A stretch of DNA of 64,000 nt. Origin: Stercorarius parasiticus. Lineage: Eukaryota > Chordata > Aves > Charadriiformes > Stercorariidae. Under the pieces are notes generated by a model. That model did no database searches, was not told where the DNA came from, and saw only the letters and a program-made list of their open reading frames with translations. The position numbers and the translations under genes are program-made. Shown here one piece after another: positions 25,565 to 37,612 of this stretch. The stretch is from NCBI GenBank assembly GCA_013396915.1, contig VWZL01002016.1, positions 732,846-796,845 on the forward strand, read 5' to 3'. Position 1 is the stretch's first letter, and every line of letters begins with the position of its first letter.

Positions 25565-27747
25565 AGGGTCTTCACACTTGATAAAATAGTTTTTCAAATA
25601 CTTGAGGATGCTTTAGTTATTTCATAAGCCATGACTAATGTTAAGAACTACTCTCCTTTCCCAAAACAGCATTGACTCATATATTTTCTAAGCTACAGAG
25701 CTAGTAACACCAGTAAGAGCTCTGCTTTTGCCTCTCGTTGGATCTGCGGGAAGGTGGATGTAAGGGGTGACACTGCCTGTCCTGAAATCAGTGGAAAAAA
25801 ATGGTACTAGTTTCTGTGGTAACAAAACAGTCCAGAAGGTGCTTTTTAATGAACGGGCAGATGACAGACATCTTGAGAAGTTATACTTAATGCAACTTCT
25901 GTTTTTATACTGGAAATTAAGCCATGCAGCAGTGGTCACAATAACAGACCATGTATAAGCTGCACTTTGGCATCTGTGTTTCATGTGACAAATCAGTACT
26001 TTCCATAGCAGCAGACTTTTTTTTGCTGCTACTTTTAACAAGAGCATTTTATAAATGTGAAAGTACTCTTGGGTGAGCTGGAGTGTTTGACCAAAGAACT
26101 CCTCCAGAATCCCAGACTCCCTTCTTTTTTCTGTTGAGCTAAATGCCCCATCATCATAGTCAAACCGTAGGGTGGTACACAGAAAATGCATCTAATCCCA
26201 AGATTAGGAATATGGCTACAGGTAACTGTCTTTTTAAAAGAAAATACAGATTTAGGAGCAAGGTTGCATTTCCTTAAAGCTGTGTATTTCATATATGAAC
26301 TATACAAATCGATAATTTTGCTTATAAGTAAATATACAAACATTTACTTGAAGTTTAGAGGGGGTTTCAAATTTAAGTCCATTCTATTAGGCTTCAAAGT
26401 CTTCATTCATTAATGTATGCAAGGAAAAAGGTAAAATCTGAAATAACCCAGATTGATCAAAAATGCCATTTAAATGCATTGTCCTGTTCTTTATTAAAGA
26501 CAAGCTTTTTAATATAATCAGCAGCTTGTGAAGATACAAATGCAGGTAACAGTAGGTCTGATTTGGGTGGAGATTTATTGCAGCATCACATCTATCCCAC
26601 AGCACAGAGAATGCTCTGATGCCCGACCCGATCTTAGGCATCAACAGCAATTTCTCCCTTGGCTTTTGCTCTTTGCTGAAAAAGCATCTCCCCCTCTCGC
26701 GGCTACATTTCATCCCAGGTTTTCCCTTTCCACTCTCAGGTTGTGTAATAAGTCACAGCAAGGGCATCTAATCATCTCTAGAATGTGACAACATTTGGTT
26801 CAGATTCCCTTATCAGCCTCACCTTTCCTTCTGCCTCTGCCTCATCCTTAAAGAAGACCAGGCGGTGGGCCTTAGAGATCAGTCACACGTCGACCGCTTC
26901 TTCAAACACTTCACGTGGGAAACCATTCAGAGGCATGATTGCTGAGCTGCAGACCTGGAAAATAACTGTCATCGAGACCTTTACATCTGTCAAAGGAATT
27001 TCAGCCCAGTGACACTGCTTTGCCCCTACTTTTTTTTAAACTTTAGCAAGCCCTTGGATCCTTTATGACTTAAAACAACTACTGTGGGGCATTACTTTGG
27101 GAGGAGCTCTACTTCAGAAAAGTGTTTTAGCAAAGAATTAGTTACACACCTTCAAAATGAAAGAAGCTCTTTATTGTATTGTGTGTTGTAATTAAGATTA
27201 AACCGTATGCTGCGTTTCCTTTGCTCCTGTCGATTTGTGGAAAACCTCACGCTCCTGCAGCCCCAGGAAAGCTGATCGCATCTGGCTCTGAGCTGGTGGG
27301 GCTGCATCAGGTGTAGGGCAGCCTCCCCCCTGCCTCGCTGCCCCACGGCCCCTGGCCAGCCCTGCCCCTGCCCCTGGGGGCACTCAGCACTCCCTGGACT
27401 GTGACGGCTGCTCTGCAGAGGTCCGTCCACCAAAGGGACTCCCAGCCCTTTGCTGCAGGACCAATGCCAGCCACGGCAGCTGGGTCAGGCGGGGAGGTGG
27501 TCCTTAGTGCAGCCATAGTGGGGGAGTCAGGGTGGCTCTGATCCTAAACAGATTGCTTGCGCTTGACTCTAACCAGGTGATGAGAACCTACAGTTCTACA
27601 GTCCTACAGTTTGGTAGGACTGAAGGTTGGCTTGCATTGATGTTTTCTGCTAGGTAATAGCACTTGGGTATGTTATGACAAATTTTGTTGATTAAGGACC
27701 TGATTGTGCTGGGATGTGGCCCACTGTGGAAACACAAAATGCTGCTG
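25565..27747. other. Unassigned noncoding sequence
   Basis: No gene was recognised. The stretch 27240-27480 is GC-rich but has no island-like CpG density. Near 27588-27616 there are repeated ctacagt units and a small hairpin (agtcctac and gtaggact). The last 60-100 bases may be badly decayed upstream CR1 sequence belonging to the next element. Confidence 0.4.
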
Positions 27748-28638
27748 TATAAGTTTGCCGATGACATCAAGCTGTGTGGTGCAGTTGACACACTGGAGGG
27801 AAGGGATGCCATCCAGAGGGACCTGGACAGGTTTAAGAGGTGGGCCTGTGCGAACCTCATGAAGTTCAACCAGGCCAAGTGCAGGATTCTACTCGTGGGT
27901 CGGTGCAATCCCAAGCACAAATACAGCCTGGGCAGAGAATGGATTGAGAGCAGCCCTGAGGAGAAGGACTTGGGGGTGCTGGTGGACAAGAAGCCCAACA
28001 ATGTGCGCTTGCAGCCCAGAAAGCCAACCACATCCTGGGCTGCATCAGGAGAAGCTTGGCCAGCAGATCAAGGGAGGTAATTCTGCCCCTCTACTCCAAT
28101 CTCATGAGATGCCACCTGGAGTGCTGTGTCCAGCTCTGGAGCCCCCAACATAAGAGGGACAGGACCTGTTGGAGCGAGTCCAGAGGAGGGCCACGAAGAT
28201 GATCAGAGGGCTGGAGCACCTCTCCTATGAGGACAGGCTGAGAGAGCTGGGGTTGTTCAACCTGGAGAAGAGAAGGCTCCAGGGAGACCTTCTAGGAGCC
28301 TTCCAGTACCTAAAGGGGGCCTACAGGAAAGATGGAGAAGGACTCTTTATCAGGGAGTGTAGCGACAGGACGAGCGGTATCAGTTTTAAACTGAAGGAGG
28401 GGTAATTTAGGTTAGGTATTAGGAAGAAAGTCTTCACTGTGAGAGTGGTGAGACACTGGAACAGGCTGCCCACAGAAGTTGTGGCTGCCCCATCCTTGGA
28501 AGTGTTCAAGGCCAGGTTGGATGGAGCTTTAAGCAACCTGGTCTAATGGGAGGTGTCCCTACCCATGGCAGGGGGGCTGGAACTAGATGATCTTTAAGGT
28601 TCCTTCCACCTCTAACCATTCTATGAGTCTATGATATA
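27748..28638 (+). mobile_element. CR1 LINE, sense, RT palm to 3' tail, frameshifted
   Basis: The coding part starts at the RT catalytic box, which is intact (FADD, codons 27754-27765). It continues through [28 protein letters not shown] and [11 protein letters not shown]. At about 27990 roughly ten bases are missing compared with the usual KLNMSQQ segment, which breaks the frame. A second single-base loss near 28160 restores the original reading, and [20 protein letters not shown] follows to KLKEG. A third small deletion near 28404 gives a premature TAA. The C-terminus, 3' UTR and ATTCTATGAGTCTATGA tail are then recognisable to 28638. Weak similarity upstream (an IKDL-type segment near 27700) may mean the element starts earlier. 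Confidence 0.93.
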
Positions 28639-29537
28639 TCTGCATTAAAAAATACAAAACCTGTTGTAAACCTGACCACTACTGCATTTCTTTAAACCTT
28701 ACAAGATGCCAATTGCTTCCTTTCTGAGTGTTTTTTTACATGCAATGGAGTTAGAATGTAGTGGCATTTAGTGCCTTAGAGATCATAGTTTGGTTATTTG
28801 GAAATTCGTGTGCAGAATTTTTTAGTACATAAACTGTGCTAGTGTATGAGTGTGTTTTGTGAATCCTACGTAAATCTCAGTTTAAAAGCCCTGTTTTGAG
28901 GGCTGTGTGTATGTATTCTAAAACTGTGGGGGAAAAAATGCAAATTATATATTTTGAATACATTTAAATGCATCAGTGTTAGCCTGCGGCTACCACTGTA
29001 TATGGAAGATAGAAAACATTTTGTGCTCTTACACGATTTGCACTTAAATTCTGTTGAATCTTTTCATCAGATGATCTTTTTTTGCTTTGGTTGAATACAA
29101 AATCACATCCAAATATTGAAAGTGATGTGTTTTGAATGCAAATGCTATCTTGCCTCTTCTTCCCTTGCCGGTAATAACAACCTTAAAAAGACACTCACTC
29201 TATTAATCATTGTATACTACTTAATGAGTAACGCTTTGAATTCACTTAGTTACCTTTTCCTGGAGATCACACAGAACTTGAAATAATTACCCACCAGAAA
29301 GAACTGAAACTATTTAACATGTCTCTTTGCCTAATTTACGTATGATTTCACTGGTACACTAAGTCTTACTGAGGTATTTTTGCCTCCATTTATACCAGAA
29401 CAGTAACCAGGGTCAGCTGGAGAGGGTCAACTCCATCAGCCTCCTCCCGTGCCGCCCTGGCAAGAGAGGTTGGCTCTGAATGCGATTATAGCTCTTCCAG
29501 CAGCCAATGCATACAGGAAGGATATAAAAAAAATGTA

Positions 29538-29656
29538 TTTTCTCCTTTATTTCCCCCTTTCTTTCTTTTCCTTCTTTCCTCCCTTCTTCCCTTCCTCTCT
29601 TTTCCCTTCCTTCCATGTTCATGTACTTCCTTCCTTCCTTCCTTTCTTTTCTGACA
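29538..29656 (+). repeat. Polypyrimidine tract, degenerate (CCTT)n
   Basis: Almost pure C/T from 29538 to 29616, then a short interruption and (TTCC)n units to 29656. It is a decayed tetranucleotide microsatellite. Phe/Ser/Pro-rich frames through it are artefacts. Confidence 0.75.
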
Positions 29657-32317
29657 AAGTATATTCCTTCCTTTCCCCTAAAAAAATGCAGGGATGTGTC
29701 ATATTTGACACTGTAAGACGTCCAAAGGCATACTGTCTCAGCCTGCCATACATTTAATGTGAAAGTTTTGTATCGATTAACTGTATATCCGCAACAACTC
29801 ATAAAGTATTCCTTTACAGTCTTTGCTGTGAGAAATATTTTTCCTGGGTGGATCATCCTATGCTGGTGGTGTTATGGTCAGACCATAGTAAGGAAATGCA
29901 AAGATTTGGTCATATGTGGAGGAAACCCCATGCATTTAGCACAACAGAAGCGTATTAGGGGAAGATGATCCTTGTAATGGTAGAAAAAGTCAGTGGCTCG
30001 TAGTTGACTCAGCCTGTCAGTCACCAGCTGTGGCTACAGGGTTATCAGTCTCTATGTTTCTGCTGAAGATGAGGAGATACTAGCTTATTTCCAAGAGACC
30101 TTTAATTGGCTTTGGTCAAGTAACACGGAGTGCTGATAAGTTATCAACCCTTTCTAATCAGACTCTAGTTCAGTTCTCCAACATCCCGGCTAGACCCATT
30201 TGGGCAGTGGTCATATGCCTGTAGCTGGAAGCAGTCGCTGGCGCAGGGAGAAGTTTTGTTTAAAAATAGGTCAGTGAGCACTTAAAAATCTGTCCTCCAC
30301 AAAACAACATTCATGTTTTCACATCAGAGGAAAGAAAATACACTCCCAAAGGGGACGTGCTTTGTTTGTGTACATGGCAATGCAGCAGCCTTTCTAATTA
30401 TCACCTAGTCAAAGAGGATGTTTTCTGTTGTGCACGTATGGCTGCATGTTACTCATTCCTGGCTGCGTTCTCACCCCTGTAATTTCAGTGCTCATCTGTA
30501 ACGCTGGAATGCGTGCCCAAAGAAGAAAGCCCATGAAAAACAGATTTGTAAGAAAAAAGAAAGCAAATCATCTCCTCCCTGAAATCTAGACCAACATCCC
30601 CCCTTACACAGTTACGGGACACTTCAAAAAGGTGGGTGGAGTAAAAAATTAAAAGCATGCTTTGGCTTTGTGTTTAGGAAGTGCTAGCTCAAGTAGCAGC
30701 AGGTATCTCGCTTTTTCTGCTTTGGGTTTCCCCACATCAGGATTGCAGTCTATTCTCAAACACACCAGCACACACACTAAGCAGATGATAGTTTTATTTT
30801 CAACACAGATGCACCCCATCTCCTTTGTACAATACTGTGACCAGAGACAGAAGGTGTCTCTTGCAGGGACCCCGTCATTAGTAATAGAGTATTCTCATTA
30901 ATTTCCTCTTTTTTCCTACATTTTTTCCTCTTTTAAACAAAACACTTCCCAAACAGTGAATATATTTAATCATTAGTTGAACAACATATTTGTTGGTGCA
31001 AAAATAGGTATCTCTCATGGAAATTTGTAGCATAAGTTATTCAAAACCTCATTGTTTCTTCATTTCCATGCAGATGTATAAGGGGTCTCCTCTCTCTTTG
31101 CATACTTCTGAATTCAGCTTTTGCCAGGCACCTTCAGGAAAGAAAAACTGCCTTGTACACATTGTGTTTTAAAATAAAGATGTCATGTTTAAAAGCACGG
31201 AGTCATTGAAATCTGAGATCATCTATTTCTGGTTTTCATTAACATGAGCTGCACATAGTTGCTCACCATGACACATTACAAAGTCCCAGTCTGCCCATCA
31301 CTCAGAAACCATCTCAGCCTGAAAATCAGTGGTTAAAGCATACTGCAGCTCCTGGCCCATGCGTATACCTGATTTTCCTCAGCACCAGAACTGCCAACCT
31401 CAGGAAGGCAGGGGCAGGTCTCCGGGGCTCAGCATCCCAAGTAACCTACCGACTCCCTTGCGCCTGCCTGACCTGAGGAAAGGGGATGGTGCACCAGCAC
31501 ACACGTAGCCCCAGCATCTGAGCACCTCGGTCATTCAGGGAACTTAAGTGACTTGCGTTTTCAGATGGACAATTTAAGACACCTGGAAATGAAGACTTAA
31601 ACTCAAGGAGGGCAATCAAATTCAGAGCCACCTAAAGACTTTTCTGGATTTTTCCCAGCCTCCCACAAAAACCTCTTGTGCTTTGGTGGAGTGGGCTGAG
31701 ACCTGCACTGCCTTAGCTTCTAACTCATCCATATCAGTGACTTGCTTTTCTTCCCATCTGTTTAGGAGATAATATTTAGAGCCGCAGGTCCATCCCATCC
31801 CCAGCTGGTCTGGAGTGGCTCATTCCTGAGCATTTGCTCTTCTTTTCCCCAGGCTTGTTCGCAACATGTCGGTGATGGTGATAAAAGTCGGCTGAACTGA
31901 AGGCAATGTAAACAGACAAGTACTGTCTTCATGCTGTCCCTCTGAAGTGCCTCCTAGAAAGTCTGGAAAAAGGATGTGAATAGTTTATTAAGGATGGTAT
32001 ATTAAGGACATAACTACCTTGTTGGTAGCCTCTACTGGAGACCACAAGGTCACTCATTCCTTCCATGACCACAAATCATCTGAGTGTCTCTTGCCTACGA
32101 AATGGGACATGGCTTAATTAAACACAAAGCATAACCCAGCTTCGGCTGCGGTTTGCTGGGGCCGAGTTCCGTCCCCGCTGGAGGAAGGCGCGCCGGAGAG
32201 CCCCGGGAAGCCAGGCTGCCCCTCTCGCCCCAGGATGCTCAGGCTCCTATCAAATGGGTTCCTTTAAATCTGCAGCCTTACTTTCAATTTATTCTTGAGA
32301 AACAGCAGGCCCTACAG

Positions 32318-32370
32318 AAAAAAAAAAAGGAAAAAAAAAAAGAAAAAAAAAAGNGAAAAGAAAGCTTTCA
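32318..32370 (+). repeat. A-rich tract with G interruptions and one ambiguous base
   Basis: Three A-runs of 11 or more separated by G or GG, with an N at 32354. It is a simple repeat that the assembly could not resolve fully. A poly(A) origin from a retrocopy was considered, but no coding remnant lies upstream. Confidence 0.7.
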
Positions 32371-32479
32371 ATTCAAAGCGCATAGTTGTGAAAAAGCCAT
32401 GCTCTGAACCGGGGTGAGGGAAAGCAGCTCAAGGCATACATTCTACCCTGGCCTGTACTTAATTATGTGTTTTGAATTG

Positions 32480-32940
32480 AAAACAAACATTTTTAAAATG
32501 GCTACTGAGACGCACTTCTCGAATGAATCCAAGATGGTGGCAGATGTTACGGCTTCTGTGATAAATGATTTCAAAGGCACCGAGGCCCATCGCCTTTTTA
32601 AAGTGACAGCACTTGGGTCTCTACAGCCGCCTTCCAGCTCTCCGGCGGTTTCTTCGCTTGACTGTTTTCGGGACGCCTTTCCACCCTGCATTTCACAATA
32701 TTGCCACATCATTCAAGCGGGATGAAACCGAGCCGTTTCTGTGACATTCGTGCAGAAGGACGGCCACTGTGATCTTAAAGAATGTGGCACCCACAAGCAG
32801 ACACATGGCTTTGATATTTTTTTATTTTATTCAGAGCCCTCTAATTTAGAAAGCCACGTGTCACACGGCGAAACCGAACGCTTGCTCACAGTGATCGCAG
32901 CCTCCTGCCTTTGCCTGTTCCTCTCTCCCCTTCAGTAGTT
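32480..32940. promoter_or_regulatory. Candidate conserved noncoding element (CpG-retaining block)
   Basis: About 460 bases of balanced composition with scattered retained CpGs, no repeat content and no convincing frame. An open frame at 32414-32725 spans part of it but lacks a domain, and the opposite strand is also open. Visible motifs include a YY1-like aagatggtgg near 32531 and a CACGTG E-box at 32865-32870. Retained CpGs and mixed composition in an otherwise AT-rich desert suggest constraint, which only alignment to other vertebrates can confirm. Confidence 0.3.
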
Positions 32941-35498
32941 AACGACTCAAGAAGTTGCTAGAGAAGTTGCTCAGGACAGTCCCCCCTGCCATTTTGAAGA
33001 AATGTTGTTCACTGTCTGCCAGTTAGCCAAGAGGGTAAACTGGAAGAGACAACTGCCCCGGCACAAGCCTTAAGAAACACTCAGCTCTATAAAAAAAAAG
33101 TCCGGAAGGATATAAATCATAACCAAGAGTAAATCATCAGCTTTGCCTTAGAATAATGGCATCGTTGGTAGTGATACAGTGGGAAGAGGCAATACGTTCA
33201 AATGCAACAAAAGAGTTTTGAAAAATAAATGTATCCTAAGCACCGACTTGGGACTGCCACATACAGTAGATGCGGAAAATTACTAATATCCCAGTATGGA
33301 AGACGAAGGAGGGGAAATAATTGTGGAACAGGATATAAAGTTCTGGACAAAAAAATTGTCATCTAGCTCATATTTTATCTTAGACAAAAGACAAGTCTCC
33401 TCTCAAACACGTCTTATAATTTTACAGCGTGACCCTTTCTTTTCTGCAACTTGCCACTGCTTTTGGAGAAGATTTCACTTCCCTCTTTCCCTAGCCTGAG
33501 CAGTCTTGATGGCTGCAGGACACTCTAGGAAGGTGAACAATGTGGGTCTGAATCCTTATAGGTTTTTGAGATGACTCTGAAGAGCCTTCTAACTTCTGGG
33601 CTGTAAATCCTCATCAGACCCAGGTGCCTTACTGCACCCTCACTGAAAGACTAGGTATCCCACCTGGGTACCAAAGGCGCCTGCTGAACCCCTGTGGGGA
33701 TGGAGACATCTTCCCCTTCCCCTTCCCCAGTGCTCCCCATCAGTTCAGGCAGCACCGGCTGCTATGCCTTTCATCTTCAGGGATATAAGTCTCCTGGGGC
33801 ATCACATGGGCGGCAGCTGGCCTTATGTCCAGACAGTGGCTTCTTCTTTGATATCCACACAACAGTGAGTACCTCAGTTCTTACAGACTGGATCCACAAG
33901 GACTTACTATGACTAACTCTTAATTTCAGTTGGGTTTATGGACCTAAACACTTTGAGGCCTGAGCTGACATCTCTTCAAAAGTTCAGTTGAGATTCCTAC
34001 TAAGTTTTAAGTCTACCCTTTTGCTTAGCAGAGGCACTTAGCATCCAGCACTTTGGCTGGATGATATCCATCTTTCCTGTCTTTGGTATCTAAATGATTC
34101 TCCCAGCCTGCTGTACAGAGACCCAGTGACCAGCCTAGATGCTAAGGACTCCACCGCAGTACAGTGCACTTATAGCAGTAAGCATTTCAGTACTGGAACC
34201 CTCCTTATTAACCTAACTCCAACCATATCTGAGGTGGCTATCTTCTTTTGTAGGATAACACTTCCTAATGGTGCTCAGGTTCCATCAATAATAGGCTGTT
34301 ATCTACTACAGAGTTTCTACAGGTGCTGTAGCTGTGATGAGACTAAATGTCTGATTGACAATAGTGCACTTGGCTAAGAGAGATCCTCCAGGTTACCTTT
34401 TGAAGGCACATACCAGATCTTGAGCTGCCCATCTGTCATTTTAGGAGATTAAACCTCATCTTAATTTCTTTTCCTTTGTTCTGTTTTTGATCCTGAAGTA
34501 TGATCTGAAAAAGTCACTTCAGATATGCAGCCTACAGGATTGGCGAATGCTTTTCTTAGTGTGAAAGCGTGCTGTGCTTCACTAGAGAAAGTGTAAGAAG
34601 AAAGGTAGGTATATTTGATAAAAAGTGAGTTGGTGATTCAGACGACGTGAAGTATCTAGATAATGAAGCCTACAAATGCTAATGCTAAACCTAAATGTGT
34701 ATACCAGAGGAATTACACTCAAAGGAAACACAGATTCTTGTAAACGCATTAACTTTTCTTGAATGGTAACAAGCTGCAAACTAAATTAGTTTTTCTTCAT
34801 CAGAGGAAGGGAGTCCATTCTCACCTGCTACAAAGGGACATTTCTGTAATTTGTGGAGCAACATAAACATGCAGTCTGTGTGTGTGTTGTCATCTCTGCC
34901 ATTGGATCACAAAGAAACATTGCCTCTTGGAACTTATATAGGAAACAACTGGCTGTCAGTGCCAGAAAATACTTATGCTATCTTGCAATCAAGGTGATTA
35001 AAAAAAGATAAGCGAACAACAGATTGTATTCCATTACTTGTCTAAAATTGTACTGTAAAGATCAAATTTGGGAAGAATAGAAAGAAGACAAAATGACCTA
35101 CATTCAATTACATAATTAATTATTAAGCTTCTAAACATGCTTTTGGTGATCCTCTGCACTGACAACACCTAGCTTCTCTACGGCTGGGAAGAGCCATGAA
35201 ATATGCTGTACCTCACCCAGTTAGTTCTGCTTGACCTCCCACTTGACTCCGTTACACCTCGCCTGTGATGGAGACCATGACCTGCTCTCAGGTTTCCCAC
35301 TTGTAAGTGTTGAAGTGTTAGTCCCATAATCCAGTTTGTAAGTGGACTGTAAGATGGGTGCATGAGGCACAGGCAAATTCCTGCTGCAAGAGATAAGTCT
35401 CCAGCAGTCGCAGGCATGCGGATCAAATGGTGCAGGCTGGGGTCAAGGCTCCAGATAAGCAGAAGGTGAGTTCCGGGAGCGTCCTGCTCCCTCCTCAC

Positions 35499-35600
35499 GA
35501 GTAGAGCCTTGTAGCTCATTTTCTTCTCTATTTCATCCTGTAGCAGCACAGAGATTTCTTCAAATATCAGCTCAATCTTGGAGTTTCTCAACGCCAATTC
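35499..35600 (-). other. Exon-like 102-base segment, unproven
   Basis: On the minus strand a pyrimidine-mixed stretch ending in TCACAG precedes 34 open codons, which are followed immediately by GTGAGG, a good donor. The segment is a multiple of three and phase 0 at both ends. The peptide is helix-like and charged, with ELALRNSKIELIFEEISVLL then QDEIEKKMSYKALL. The surrounding open frame continues to 145 codons but looks random outside this segment. I do not recognise a family. AG and GT pairs are common by chance, so this is only a candidate exon, pseudo-exon or decayed retrocopy. Confidence 0.15.
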
Positions 35601-36942
35601 CTGTGACAGCAACACTATGATTCTTGGCAGAAACAGGCGCTTTCTGTATCAAACTCTTCATTCTTTGGATGCAGAACCTAAGTGAAATCTATGGATTAAC
35701 TAGCAGTTCTTAGGAAATCTAAGAGAGATTGGTCCCAGCATAGCCATCAAAACAAGATGAAACTTAACTTCTTCAGTTTTGTATGTTACTAACTATTCAG
35801 TAACACTGCCATTCACTGTTTAAAAAAAAATAAAAATGATGTGGAGCTCTGGTACATCATGCTGTACTCTGCCATTCTGCCAGGAACAGCCTTTCGGCGG
35901 ATGAAACACACAGCCACATATATATAATTGGCTCTTGGCTTAGATGGGGATTCTGAGTGGTGTTTGAGAAACTTTTTTCATTCGTTAACTAGAAAACACA
36001 CTAAAATGTCACTTCTCTGCAACCAGACTTTGCAGCATTCTGGCACCTCATGCCTTCTGCAGCGTGTCTGTGTGCCTGTGCTTGCCACGTGCACATACAC
36101 ATACAGCCATGCACATGATGGTCACCCATCTTCTAAAATATCTTGTTGTTATTGCTTGATTATGCTGTATTGTAAATATACAAATTCTTTCCTGTTGGTT
36201 TCTTGACCTGGGCTAGGTGTGGTGATGGCAGTCACAAGACAGCAATTTCATTAATATCTCTGTTGCTGCTTTCCTTCTGTGGCTTTTAGCTCCCTGAATT
36301 CTATTTCACAGTTAGTAGAGTTGTTTGGAGCTAGAACCAAGAAAAGACACACACACTCCTACAAACTGGGTGTTTGGCCCACAGAATGTAATCTGAAGGT
36401 CACCCCTCCACTGCTTCAACAAAGCGTGCTGAGTGCCCTGACGAGAAAGCCATCTATGGTCAGCTAATAGAAAACAAATAATGTGGAACTGTGTTGGAAA
36501 TCCTGCCCAGTTCCAGCTGTCAGAGCCAGGGTTAGGGCTGCAAAGCTGTCTGTCCTTGTGTGGGACTTCTCTGAGCAAAATGGGTTGGGCACATTGCGGC
36601 TGCTGCCGTGTTGCATCTGATGGGTCTCTCGCTTAGGTGATCCTCTTACTCTGACCGCTCAGAGAAAAGGAACCTGGGGACTTGTCCTGCAGTGGGAAGG
36701 GATTCAAGGCATTTGAATCTGAGCATCCCATCCTGGCAGCCTGTCGTGTGTGCCTGGAGGATATTTTGCACTACCCTGCTGAGGCTGTGTTGCTGTGCAG
36801 GGGAGCAAACCGTGCAAGGCAGGGCAGAGACCAGCTTCTTGCCGTACAGAGGCTTTGGGTGAAAAAAATAAAACCAAAAATAATCCTGACAGCAGAGGTC
36901 AGAAGCCATACCTTTTTATGTCTAATGTATTTTCAAGCTGTC

Positions 36943-37612
36943 AGAATCATAGAATCATAAAATGGTTTGGGTTGGAAGGGACCTTAAAGATCATCTAGTT
37001 CCAACTGCCCTGCCAAGGGCAGGGACACCACCCACTAGACCAGGCTGCTCAAAGCCTCATCCAGCCTGGCCTTGAACACTTCCAGGCACGGGGCATCCAC
37101 AACTTCTCTGGGCAACCTGTTCCAGTGCCTCACTACCCTCATAGTAAAGAATTTCTTCCTAATATCTGATCTAAATCTACCTTCTTTCAGTTTAAAACCA
37201 TTACCCCTCATCCTATCACTACACCCCTTGATAAAGAGTCCCTCTTTATCTTTCCTGTAGGCCCCCTTTAGGTACTGGAAGGCTGCTAGAAGGTCTTCCT
37301 GGAGCCTTCTCTTCTCCAGGCTGAAGAACCCCAACTCCCTCAGCCTGTCCTCATAGGAGAGGTGCTCCAGCCCTCTGATCATCTTCGTGGCCCTCCTCTG
37401 GACTCGCTCCAACAGGTCCATGTCCTTCTTATGTTGGGGGCCCCAGCAACATTCCAAGTGGGCTCTCATGAGACTGGAGTAGAGGGGAAGAATCACCTCC
37501 TTTGACCTGCTGGCCACGCTTCTTTTGGTACAACCCGGGATACATCTGGCTTTCGGGGCTGCAAGCGCACGTTGCTGGCTCATGTTGAGCTTCTCATAAA
37601 CAAACACACCCA
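36943..37612 (-). mobile_element. CR1 LINE, antisense, uninterrupted ORF2 C-terminal frame
   Basis: The minus strand carries an open frame of about 190 codons from the KLNMSQQ segment through [17 protein letters not shown], the [20 protein letters not shown] stretch, SLEKRRLQ, YRKDKEGLF, GNGFKLKEGRF and [20 protein letters not shown] to a SSLV ending, with the normal stop at 37035-37037. This is the thumb and C-terminal region of CR1 RT, without the catalytic palm. The 3' UTR with AAGGTCCCTTCCAACCCAAA and tandem ATTCTATGATTC-type octamers (one changed to TTTTATG) ends at 36943. The long unbroken frame makes it one of the youngest CR1 copies here. Truncation at the 5' end means it is immobile. 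Confidence 0.96.

Larger units (their letters stand above)
28639..36942. other. Unassigned noncoding stretch with tracts and a CpG-retaining block
   Basis: No gene could be supported over about 8.3 kb. Listed separately are a pyrimidine tract (29538-29656), an A/G-rich tract with one N (32318-32370), a candidate conserved block (32480-32940) and an exon-like segment (35499-35600). A GC- and CpG-rich patch of about 100 bases lies at 32140-32240. Confidence 0.4.

Noticed and set aside
29413..29856. 147-codon minus-strand frame rich in Glu, Gly, Arg and Lys
   Set aside because: Its charged section is the reverse of the pyrimidine tract at 29538-29656.
32281..32370. Possible processed pseudogene ending in poly(A)
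   Set aside because: No coding remnant, polyadenylation signal or target-site duplication was seen. The tract is an A/G simple repeat with an unresolved base.
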